Shown here piece after piece: positions 1 through 9,150 of a stretch of DNA of 64,000 bases (its first letter is position 1; the number at the start of each line of letters is the position of its first letter). Under the pieces are notes generated by a model. It was not told where the DNA came from. It worked only from the letters and a program-made list of their open reading frames with translations, and did not search any database. The stretch covers positions 22,732,124 to 22,796,123 of the forward strand of contig ML677348.1 of the NCBI GenBank assembly GCA_007922305.1, written 5' to 3'. This DNA is from Dermatemys mawii. Its lineage: Eukaryota > Chordata > Testudines > Dermatemydidae. Position numbers and translations under genes: made by a program.

Positions 1-162
1 GCGGGAGAGGGGTCACAGATGCTGTGCTGTTAGCTTCTGGCTAGCAGGGATCTTCCCTGATACCAGCAAGGCTTAGGGGGGAAGGGTGCAACTCTCATCA
101 TAAGAGAATTTTATCTTTGGGTTTTTTTTTCAAAATGCCACTCTCCCCTTTTTCGTCTGACA

Positions 163-671
163 GATGAAACTGTTTCCAGCCTCCCCCTCTCATCTGCGTC
201 CCACAGGCTTGCGCAGATAAGATGGCGTAAAAAATACATGTGGGATGAGATGCTCACAGAGCTCATGCAGTCCTCTCGGACTGAAAGAGCAGAGCTTAAG
301 GCTTGGAGACAGTCAGTGCTGGACTGCCGGAAAGCGGTAACTGAGTGTGAGGAAAGAAGTGATGAGTGGGAGCAGAGAAGGGACGAAAGGGAGCAACGGA
401 GGGACGAGCGCGATCAACGGAGGGATGAGTGAGAGGAGAGAAAGCAGAAAGCAATGCTCCATAGTCTTGTGGATCAAACCAACATGCTCTGGTGTCTGGA
501 GCAAAGACTGCCACTGCAGCCCCTCTGTAACCGCACCCCCTCCTCCCCAAGTTCCCTAGCCTCATCGCCAGGACTCCTAAGAACGTGAGGGGAGGCAGTG
601 TCCGGGCACCTTGCCACTCCACTCCAGAGGACCGCCCAAGCACCAGAAAGGTGGCACTCGCAAAGTTGTGA
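163..671 (+). pseudogene. Myb/SANT-like Harbinger companion gene, C-terminal part, broken
   Basis: In Harbinger elements the companion Myb-like protein binds DNA and assists the transposase. Here only the C-terminal, Arg/Glu-rich coiled-coil part is visible. The frame holding ATG 238 (WDEMLTELMQSSRTERAELK) is open upstream to about 163 and contains the conserved-looking run SHRLAQIRWRKK. Bases 151-163 look like a splice acceptor (tttcgtctgacag), so 164 may start an exon. The frame is stopped by TGA at 430-432, which looks like a decayed CGA arginine codon in the charged repeat. It reopens with EERKQKAMLHSLVDQTNML. A frameshift near 570-580 moves the C-terminus to a frame ending KVALAKL and TGA 669-671. 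An AATAAA signal follows at 784-789. The SANT domain itself is not in the window. Confidence 0.7.
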
Positions 672-999
672 CTTGTTGTGTGTTCTTGTCCTCCCCTGAC
701 CTGCCTCCCGCCCGGTGCTTGCCCCCTCACGCACTCCTTTCAGAGCTACATTTGCAGCAATCCCCCCATTTCTGTTACCCGTTAATAAAGAATGCATGGT
801 TTTCAAACAACAATGGCTTTATTATTGCTCAGCAAGCAATGAGGGAATGTGGGAGGGCGGCTGGCTTAAAGTTCAGTGCAGGGGAGTGTGACGGGGCAGA
901 CCAGCCCCGCACTGGAACAGAAGGAGTTAACCATTCCCTCCTAGCAGAGGAAGCCACGCCCCGGAAGCGCTACTGGGCATGCTCACGCTGCCAGAGTGG

Positions 1000-1007
1000 T
1001 ATAAAAG
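1000..1007 (+). promoter_or_regulatory. TATA box of the solo LTR
   Basis: TATAAAAG lies 113 bases inside the LTR and is followed by a GC-rich stretch, as expected for an LTR promoter on the plus strand. Transcription would start near 1030. Activity is not known. Confidence 0.55.
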
Positions 1008-1460
1008 CCTGCAAGACCGCTCAGTCTGGGCTGGCTGCCGAAGAGGAAGGACGCTCTGCAGAGACTCCAGCCCTGGACCAGGTACAGCCCTTACCAGGGA
1101 GAGCTGCGGGGCTGGGAGTGCGGCTCCGAGGCCCATGGTGAGGGCGACCCCAGCAAGTGGAGGCGGCTGCTGAGGATCTCCAGTATCCTGGAGCTGCAGA
1201 GACCATGGGGAATGGAGAACAGGTGGGAAGTGACCCAGGGAAGGTAAGGGAGTGGTACCTCCCACCACTGTGAGGTCAGTGTGTTGTGGTCAGGATCCCC
1301 GCTGACCCCGGGTTGGAGTACTCCGCCCGGATAGGGCCCTGGGTCGGAGCCCAGTGAAGGTGGGAAGGCTCGGGCTCCCGCACCGGGGGTTACAACCCCC
1401 ACCCCCCGCCTTTTCCACGTCGTGATACCACAACTCAACTCAGACCCCAGGCTTTGGAGT

Positions 1461-1826
1461 GACTCCGGCCACTGGGCCACGCTGCCATAGAGGCACTATA
1501 TAGAGGTTTGGACTATTAGGCCACACTCTCTCATTAGGGGAAGAGAGCGGGACTGACTCTGGTCATTGGGCCATGCTGCCATAGCGGCGCTATATAGAAA
1601 CTTGGACTATTAGTCCGCACTCTCCCATTAGGGGAGGAGGACGGGACCGACTCTGGCCATTGGGCCATGCCTCCGTTGAGGCGCTGTGTAGAGACTTGGA
1701 CTATTAAGGAGCACTCTCCCATTGGGGGACGAGAACGAGACTGACTCTGGCCCTTAGGCCTCATTGATATAGGGGCCTAGACCCAGGACTCCGGCTGCTA
1801 GGTCCTATGCCCCGTCAGGAGAGCGG
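1461..1826 (+). repeat. 94-bp tandem repeat, about four units, inside the LTR
   Basis: Units begin at 1461, 1555, 1649 and 1743, each with GACTC(T/C)GG, so the period is exactly 94 bases. Each of the first three carries a (C)ATTGGGCCA-like block, a TTGGACTATTA block and a CACTCTC..CATT(A/G)GGGG block. The fourth unit is shortened and diverged (about 84 bases). The arrangement is read directly from the sequence. Confidence 0.9.
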
Positions 1827-2072
1827 GACTCAGGAGGGCCCTGGCCTGTGGGCTGCACTGTTGTTGGACCCTCAGAGAGGGAGGAGTAGAATAGGCGGGG
1901 TTACCTCTCGTCCCCAAAGGGGGCCGATGAGGTGCCATCCCCACCACAGGAAGCAAGAGAAAGGAAAAGGACACGTAGAAATAAAAAAAAAAGTTTTATA
2001 CATTAGCCTGAGCAAGGGGGTGGGTTTTCATGATGCATAAACAAACAGCACAAGTAGAAACAAACTGAAGTC

Positions 2073-3349
2073 TCACACTGTAGCCTGCCCTGCCATGAAA
2101 AAGGTTGTCAAGGCTTCTCTGATAAGTGCCGTGTCAGAAGGTGCTCTTCTAACCGCACTGGTGTCTGGCTGCGCGTAATCAGCAGTCAGATGGTCCTCAA
2201 CCTTCCACCCCACCGTAAACATCTCTCCCTTGCTCTCACAGAGATCGTGGAACATGCAGCAAGCTGCAATAACAATGGGAATATTTGTGGCGCTGAGATC
2301 TGAACTGGTCAGTAAGCTGTGCCAGCATCTCTTGAGATGCCCAAATGCACACTTTACCACCATTCTGCATCTGCTTAGCCTGTAGTTGAACAGCTCCTTA
2401 CTACTATCCAGTGCACCTGTGTATGGCTTCATGAGACACGGCATTAATGGGTAGGCTGGGTCCCCAAGGATAACAATTAGCATTTCAATATCCCCAATAG
2501 TAATTTTTTGGTCTGGGAAGAAAGTCCCTTCCTACAGCTGTTTAAAAAGGCTATAGCTCTTAAAGACATAAGCGTCATGAACCCTGGCCGGCCACGTTGA
2601 TGTTGGTGAAACGTCCCCTGTGATGAACCAGCGCTCGCAGGACCATGGAAAAGTACCCTTTGCGGTTTATGTACTGGCAGCGCTGGTGGTCCGGTGCCAG
2701 GATAGGGATATGCGTTCCGTCTATAGCCCCGCCACAGTTAGGGAACCCCATTGCTGCAAAGCCATCCACTACGACCTGCACATTTCCCAGAGTCCCTACC
2801 CTTGGCAGCATCAGTTCAATGATTGCGTTCACCACTTGCATCACTGCAGCCCACCCCCATGGATTTACCCACTCCAAATTGATTGCTGACTGACCGGTAG
2901 CTGTCTGGAGTGGCAAGCTTCCAGAGGGTTATCGCCACTCACTTTTGAACTGTGAGGGCTGATCGCATCTTGGTATTCTGGCGGTTCAGGACAGGGAAAA
3001 GCAAGTCACAGAGTTCCATAAAAGTGCCCTTACGCATGCAAACATTTCGCAGCCACTGGGAATCATCCCAGACCTGCAGCACTATGTGGTCCCACCAGTA
3101 TGTGCTAGTTTCCTGGGCCCAGAATTGCCGTTCCATTTCATGATGCTGCCCCATTGCCAGCAGGATCCCTAAGCTGCCGGTGTCACTGTATTTGGAGAGG
3201 TCTGTGTCCATGTCCTCCTCACTCTCGTGATTGCTCTGCTGTCGCGTTGTTGCATGGGTTTTCTGTTTCTGCAAACATTGGATGGTAATTCGCAAGCTGT
3301 TTTCAATGCCCGTAACTGCTGCAATGAGCTGAGTGGGCTCCATGCCCAC
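2073..3349 (-). pseudogene. Harbinger (HARBI1-like) DDE transposase, inactivated
   Basis: Three reading-frame segments on minus join into one DDE transposase: N-terminal 3349-2939 (WDHIVLQVWDDSQWL, then MRKGTFMELCDLLFPVL, the helix-turn-helix-like region), central 2916-2575 with CGGAIDGTHIPI carrying the first catalytic Asp, and C-terminal 2483-2073 with VILGDPAYPLMP carrying the second Asp. The third catalytic residue should be Glu in the CRMVVxCAFGHLK motif but is Lys here (codon AAG, plus-strand bases 2352-2354). At least two frameshifts or stops separate the segments, near 2917-2938 and 2484-2574. The nearby Myb-like gene converges on it. It cannot encode an active nuclease. HARBI1-like identity comes from motif recognition. 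Confidence 0.85.
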
Positions 3350-4920
3350 ACTACTATGGCATCTGCATGGGCAGTCCAGGGAAAAGGGCAGAGTTGGCAG
3401 CGGAAGTGTTACTCCATGCCCGCACTACTATGGTGGAGGCGTTCCCACTTTGAAGGGAGAAAGAGGAGAGAAGACATGCCACACAGTGAGAGAAGAGATG
3501 CCACTCGTTGAGAGATGCCGAGCCCACCTGACTTAAGGTATTTTCTTGAGTGCCTGGAGCACAGGCGAGAGATGCTGATGCGACGAGAATAGATATTCCG
3601 GCCTTCCAATGAGAGGATCTCTGAGGTGGTTTTATAGCGGTAGGAGAGCAGAGTTCTAGCAGGAGCGGTGGCTGGCTGACCACCGCTCTGTCTGCCGAAA
3701 GCAGCATGGCGTCTGCAGGCCCAAAAGGCGCGAAACGACTGTCTGCCACAACTTGTGTAGAGGGAGGGTTGAGTGATGGGAGGCGCGAACGAAAACCCGC
3801 AAGATTGTTTTTGCCCCCATTGTGCAATGCTGGCTTTACCCAGAATTCCAAGAGGCCGCGGGCACTTCGGGCACTGCGGGATACCTACCCATAGTACGCT
3901 GCTCTGAGAGTCGATGCTAGCTGTGGAAGTATGAACACGATCCACCGAATTAGCCCACTTACTGGGGACACACACAATTGAATGTATACCATTGGCTTTC
4001 TTAATTCGAACTCTAGAAAGTTGACGTTAGTTCATAGTGTAGACAAGGCCTGTGTCTATGCAGGCACTTGTCACAGTCCTGCTTTAATGACATTAGTTAT
4101 GTATTTTCATGCAATCCTATTGTTAATTTTTTGGTGAAGTGGCACTTTAGATTGGAACTTCGCAGCTAATGCTTGGGTTTTTTTTTAATCTAAGAAGACA
4201 CACTTTCCTAAGATATTTTTAAATATTGATTACAATATTTATTTTCTTGTAAGACTCTTCAGAGTTTTTTGAAGGCAGGTTTCTCTCTCTCTCTCTCTCA
4301 TTGTAACAACCACTTAATTGGAATGATAAAATGTTCACTGGTGTGTCCCAAATAAGAGCTTTTTACCCTATCAAAAACTCCCTTGAAAACCTTCAGTAAA
4401 GCTATTTCATAGAGATTGCTTGGCTAATTGGTTTAACAGTCCATAACCTGTTCTGATAAATTGGCCATTGACAAGTGATAGAAGGATTTATTAGTACTGT
4501 ACACTATAATAAGTGGTTTGATAACTCTACTTAATGACAGGCCTCCTAATTACAAGTGCACAGTAGTAATTGTGTTGGTGTGTGGGATATTTTGGCAGCC
4601 TGCACACCTTTTATTCTCTTGCCTATTGAAGGCTGGCCATCAAAGGTGCAGAGCTCATCTTATGCTATTCATGGCATCAGGCTTTCAAGAAGTGGGAAAA
4701 TCAGTCATGAGTTGCCTCTTCACTCAGTGCGAGTACCATGAGAGTTGAAAAGGTTCTGGCATGAAGTTCCACTGCTGGACAGGAAGCCATGAGTGTAGAT
4801 CTTGAGTAGAAGCTTCAGTAGCTCAAAGAAATCCACACTTTATTAGCTCCCCTGTAAACAGTTTCCTTTGTCATTTTCAGGGGGGAAAATATGGAGTAAC
4901 AGTGTTAGATAGTAACTGTT

Positions 4921-5244
4921 TTATCTGGTTTTTTTCTGTTTTCTCTTCCTCTTCATCCTTGCTTCTTTGTCTCTCACCTTGTCCACCTTTGTTTCTGATT
5001 AACTCTCCTCCTTTCTTTGTCTCTGGTTTAGTCTGTCTGTCTTTTTATTGATCTCTCTTTAGTATGCTCCCCATTTTCTTCTGGCTCTTCTAACTTGCCT
5101 CCTTTCATTCTTATATTTTCTTGTTCTTCTTTTTCTTCTGTACAATTTTTTTCTTCTTGTTTCTGCTCCATTCTCTTTTTACTAATTATTTCCTCTTGCT
5201 TATTTTTTTTTAAATCTGCTTTTCCACTATTTTCTGTCTTGCAG
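4921..5244 (+). repeat. Pyrimidine-rich tract (about 320 bp)
   Basis: The plus strand is strongly T/C-rich throughout, without a clean simple repeat unit. It ends in ttttctgtcttgcag, a good splice acceptor. TACTAAT at 5180-5186, 58 bases before the AG, resembles a branch point. It could be low-complexity sequence or a very long polypyrimidine tract. Confidence 0.6.
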
Positions 5245-5286
5245 GGTCTTTCTCAGCAGCATCCTAGTTATTTTACTTCTGCAGAG
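5245..5286 (+). other. Candidate 42-nt micro-exon
   Basis: The stretch lies between TCTTGCAG and GTAAAC, good acceptor and donor sites, after an unusually long pyrimidine tract and a TACTAAT branch-point-like site. It is exactly 14 codons and open: GLSQQHPSYFTSAE. The amino-acid content looks protein-like, but I do not recognise the protein. No other exon of a host gene is visible, so it could equally be a chance match. Confidence 0.3.
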
Positions 5287-5363
5287 GTAAACTAGGTAGG
5301 GTGCAAGATTTTTTTTTTTTAAATCAAAGCAAGCTCCATGTATGAAATGTTCTTGCTATGGGA

Positions 5364-5493
5364 AGTTGCATCCGACGAAGTGGGTATTAGCCCACGAAAG
5401 CTCATGCTCTGAAAAAATTTCAGTTAGTCTTTAAGGTGCCACAGGACTCTTTGTCACTTCTGCAATTCCAGACTAACACGGCTACCCCTCTGA
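5364..5493 (+). mobile_element. Penelope-like element, 5'-truncated 3' tail
   Basis: It contains the tail motifs GACGAAGTGGGTATTAGCCC and GGCTACCCCTCTGA, shared with the Penelope copies at 9151, 38001 and 51138. The flanks carry a perfect 14-bp duplication TTCTTGCTATGGGA at 5350-5363 and 5494-5507. It is a clean, single-orientation, 130-bp insertion that keeps the complete 3' terminus, useful as a reference for the inverted copies. Confidence 0.8.
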
Positions 5494-5507
5494 TTCTTGC
5501 TATGGGA

Positions 5508-6581
5508 TGCTACTTCATCTGTGCCTGTAGCCCATTGTGGTATTGCATGCTGATGGCAGACGACTAGGTATGCTCATGTCATGTGTGATGAAGACTGATA
5601 ATGTGTGCAGTCTAACAGTGCATTGTTTATTTCCACTAATGTCCATATGTAACCTATTCTTGTATTTATTATTCGATGTAGTACCTTAAGTACTTCCCTC
5701 AAAGACTATTCCATTGCTTGATTACTCTTACTATCAAGAATTCTTTTCTCATATTCTAAACTTTTCCTTCTTTAAACTTGAGTCATTGCTTGTTGTCCTA
5801 CGATGTGAGTAGCTGTATTCACTTGTACAGTAGCATTGGGTAATTCACAGAATTTTTATAGTTTGCTCAAAGAAAATGGCATGCTTTTGAATAGGGATCC
5901 TAACTTTAGGCAATAGCTACACAGAAGAAATTACTGGTATAGTAGAATACTGCTTGTCCTTTACCATTGTGGTAAACCAATAGGAGAAATGCTCTTATGT
6001 GTTCATAATGTCACTAATCCTAAATGTTCAAAACTGGTACTCATGTCTTCAGTTTCAGAATCCTAGCGTGAAATATTTAGTACCATAGGAAAGCTAAATT
6101 AGTGGTGAGTCAATGTAATTAAGGAAAAGTAAATAATCTCCAAGGTTCTCATTCCCCATGAAACTAATTTCATATCTTATCCTTCATGTGTTTAAAAATA
6201 GTTCCCTGCTAATTCAAGATGCTTGTGTACAGTGTTTGTGAAGTGCACTTCAATTCTATTGAAAGGATAGTAGATTAAGGAGTTATTTTCAGTGGATTGG
6301 TTTTTTTTTTAAAGATAGGCATTCATTTTGACAACATGAGTGAACAAATTGTGCTCTACAAACCGAGTGTCTGACACAGCTGCACTAAAGCAGGTGATGA
6401 GCCAATAATATTGTGCTATTTTCAGCGAGATAGTTAATTTGATCTTAAATGTAGGGACAGTAGAAGTATTTTTCTTTCCCAAGATTTTTTTCATTCTGCT
6501 AAGTGATTGATTATACTGCTATGCCATTTCTGATTATCTATTTTACCTCCAGTAGGTCTGTCTCTTCTCAGTGACCAGGCC
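5508..6581. other. No gene; AT-rich sequence with one ancient repeat
   Basis: Only short frames are present. The segment about 6109-6230 is related to 44636-44750. Otherwise nothing is recognised. Confidence 0.5.
6109..6230 (+). repeat. Diverged dispersed repeat, partner at 44636-44750
   Basis: Both places share AAAGTAAATAATCTCCA, then GTTCT(C/T)ATTCCCCA and ATATCTTAT(C/A)(C/T)TT in the same order and spacing. The family is unknown to me. The two copies are clearly diverged, so the repeat is old. Confidence 0.55.
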
Positions 6582-6589
6582 ATTGGGAA

Positions 6590-6691
6590 CAGGGTGACTA
6601 GACAGCAAGTGTGAAAAATCGGGACGGGGGTGAGGGGTAATAGGAGCCTATATAAGAAAAAGACCCAAAATCGGGACATCTGGTTACCCTA
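6590..6691 (-). mobile_element. hAT-type MITE of the AGGGTGACCAGAT family, copy 1
   Basis: The ends are CAGGGTGACTAGA and TGGTTACCCTA, terminal inverted repeats of a family with five copies in this window. It is flanked by a perfect 8-bp duplication ATTGGGAA at 6582-6589 and 6692-6699, which indicates the hAT superfamily. It lacks coding capacity and is 102 bp, about 20 bp shorter than the 51600 copy. The strand is set relative to the 51600 copy. Confidence 0.8.
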
Positions 6692-6699
6692 ATTGGGAA

Positions 6700-7310
6700 T
6701 GCAGATTATTTTTGTTGATTTTTTGCAATGGTAGAACCCACCAGAAAAGACAAATGGAGAGTATTGGTTCAGCTAAAATACAGGAGAGCTTCAGCCCTGA
6801 ATAGCACCAACATAAGTCTGATGGTGACTCGATGGGAGTGTTACAAGATTGCACTGTTAACTCCATCAGTAGCTCTAGTAGTCACCTTAGGAGGATTAAT
6901 GCATGTTTATGACATGTCTCCTGTTAGCTGCACAGAAGAATATAAATCTTAAATTTATGTAAGCGTGTATTGCCCTTTGGCTCCATAGATTTTCTACTGA
7001 CGAAGGAAGGCTGAACATGTAACCCACGTGTGGATTTCTTCCTCTTGGAGACAGAGAAGTTAGTAATGATGTGAGGCAGGAAGACTGAAAGAGACAGGGA
7101 CAATCAGGATTCAGGTGTACATTGTACACCATATATGGTATACTGATGCTTGTGTACATACCTATACCAGCAGAGGATGCTGCAAGTGTTATTAAAAAAG
7201 CAGGCACATAGGCTAATTAATACATTAATTTGTAGAGAGAAGTCAGAGATAGGACTTCAGTCTGGGTCGGCAGCATTCCCAGATGAGGTGGTGAAGCTGG
7301 TTCCTTTACT
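6700..7310. other. No gene seen
   Basis: There are short open frames on both strands without recognisable motifs, and no repeat I can name. Confidence 0.4.
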
Positions 7311-7435
7311 TAGGGTGACCAGATAGCAACTGAAAAAACAGGACTGAGGGTGTGTGGGGTGTTGGTGTTGGTGTTAATGGGCGCCTATATAAGAAAAAGT
7401 CCCAAAGGACGGGAGTGTCCCTTTAAGATCACCTA
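7311..7435 (-). mobile_element. hAT-type MITE of the AGGGTGACCAGAT family, copy 2 (decayed)
   Basis: It begins TAGGGTGACCAGATAGCAACTG and keeps the internal GCCTATATAAGAAAAAG block of the family. The middle carries a small GTGTTG expansion, and the right terminus is eroded to GATCACCTA. No flanking duplication is readable. Confidence 0.65.
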
Positions 7436-8906
7436 AATTGCAAGAGACTCTGATTTATTACTTGCAGGTCCTAACATTAGTTTAAGAGGATCCAGACTTC
7501 GTGGTTGTATCCTGCTCTCTGAAATCACTGAAGAGTTCGATGTGAAAAGTAAATGCTAGGCTGTGGCCCTGTAGATTTGGTGACAGAAGGAGACCATCCA
7601 CTGGTATTCCTGAGAGCAGGTTAAATGTCTGAGAAGGGCATTCAATAACCTGTTATCTTCAGTGGAAAGCTACTTTTTATTCATTGATCAAAGAAAATGG
7701 TGAAAATAATTGGCAAAATGACTTGAGGGAGGGGAAAAGTAGAGCTGAGGAGTATTTAGTAGTAGGTTTATTCTTAAATCTTTGATAGACTGTATGTGCT
7801 GTATAGAACAAGCCTTTTTTTTTTTTCCAGAGAAAAGGCATGATGTTATCTGAGTAACTGAAAATAATCTTCTAAAGTTGCTCTTTAACTAGACTTACAT
7901 GATCCCCTTTTAAATCACCTGTTATCTTTGTGGATTTTGCAGTAAATGTTGCTGCCTGCACTTGGATGGTGTGGTCCTGTATAACAAATAAGACTAAGTG
8001 GATTCTATTCGTGACTCAAAGCAGAGTGTTTCTAGCCCAATTATAGTGGCTCCTGGGAGTGCTGCTGTAGTTGAAGGTGCCTGTTGGTGTTTCCATTATA
8101 AATTGTGTTTAGGAGGGTACTTGGAAGGCACCAGGCAGAAGCTTGACAGTTTTTTCAGTTAGGCAAATTTTTCCTTCATTTAAAAAAAAAAAAAAAAAAA
8201 AAAAAGGAGAGAGAGACTTAAATTGGGAAAACAGTTTTGAGTTCTAGAATATAAAAACATTTCCCCCATTTTAGGCACATTTTAGTCACAACACAGAGCT
8301 GTTATATAATGTACATGATTACAATTTATTTAACTGTGGAAACTACATCCACAGACTCTGTCTGTTTTAATGACACAAATCCCTTCTATGTAAAACAGGG
8401 CAGAGAAACACACAAAAGGTATGCAATTATCTCCATCAAGCAATCTGCATGTACTCTCCTCTTTGAGAAAACAGGAATAATTCAGTTGCTTAAGTTAAGT
8501 GCCTCTGGGCAATGTTAATTTATGGGCTTCTCACTTATGAGAAATAGTGCCAGATGAATTCCTCTGATTTTCAATAACACTGAATAATCCCTTTAGACAT
8601 CACTCAGTAGCCCTATCCATCACAAGCCATATTTATGCACATTAAATATCCTGTCCTTGCTCGCTGCATGATGACCAGTATTAAATCTAGTTTTATTTTA
8701 GTCATTTTTGGAGAGGGGTCAAGAAGGGCTAAAACACAAACTGATTAAACACATAAACATTTGCCATGTTGCAAAAAAATGCTATAAGACTGTTTTCTCA
8801 ACAAAATGCCCAGTAAATTTCTTGTCAGGCTGTGTAGTGGCAGAGGTTTAGGAGGAGGACGATCCCATTTACAGCTCTCTCACTTTAGACCCTGGTTAGA
8901 GTCGTA
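7436..8906. other. No gene; poly-A run at 8182-8205
   Basis: The stretch is AT-rich with an A24 run followed by GGAGAGAGAGA. The short frames show no family signature. No retroelement body could be recognised before the A run. Confidence 0.45.
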
Positions 8907-9150
8907 GGCCTGGATCCATAAAGGGATTTAGGCATTGCAACGTTCAGGGCAAGGAAGAGAAAGAATGTGACTGACTCTATAGTATGGTAGCTAGGGCACA
9001 CTCACCTGGGAGGTGGGAGATCCAGGGTCCAGACCCCCTGCTCCCATGACTACTTAAGTTGAAAAGTAGAACAGCATCCACAGTAAAAATTATAAGAGAC
9101 CCACATGAGCATATGCCTTAGATTAGTGATTAAATCACTCTCCTAAGAGG

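Larger units (their letters stand above)
887..1948 (+). mobile_element. Solo LTR of an endogenous retrovirus or LTR retrotransposon
   Basis: The block starts TGTGACGGGG and ends CCCCACCACA, an imperfect inverted repeat with TG...CA ends. It is flanked by GGGAG (882-886) and GGAAG (1949-1953), a 5-bp duplication with one mismatch. A TATA box lies at 1000-1007. No coding region or second LTR is present, so it is a solo LTR left by recombination. It sits between the two Harbinger genes and is therefore younger than that transposon. The length (1062 bp) is partly due to the internal 94-bp repeats. I cannot assign a family by name. Confidence 0.75.
1..4050. mobile_element. PIF/Harbinger DNA transposon, decayed, left end outside window
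   Basis: The block holds the two genes of a Harbinger-type transposon: a Myb/SANT-like gene on plus (163-671) and a DDE transposase on minus (2073-3349), facing each other. The right terminus near 4035-4050 reads TAGTGTAGACAAGGCC, whose complement GGCCTTGTCTACACTA matches the terminal repeat GGCTATGTCTACACTA of the TTA-flanked MITE at 50798-51091. The left terminus lies before base 1. The stretch 3350-4034 has no gene and is the region upstream of the transposase. A solo LTR (887-1948) interrupts the element. Both genes are broken, so it is a fossil. The family call rests on remembered protein patterns. Confidence 0.8.
4051..5363. other. No gene; mostly unique sequence
   Basis: The stretch is AT-rich, with short stop-bounded frames only. 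It holds a (TC)9 microsatellite at 4282-4299 and a long pyrimidine-rich tract before the possible micro-exon at 5245. I see no known repeat in 4060-4900. Confidence 0.5.

Noticed and set aside
3354..3975. Overlapping open frames of 165 and 188 codons on minus
   Set aside because: They lie in the region upstream of the Harbinger transposase, overlap each other and show no domain; they probably reflect composition.
8990..9040. Possible tRNA gene
   Set aside because: Only degenerate A/B-box-like words; no cloverleaf can be drawn. Kept as a repeat feature instead.
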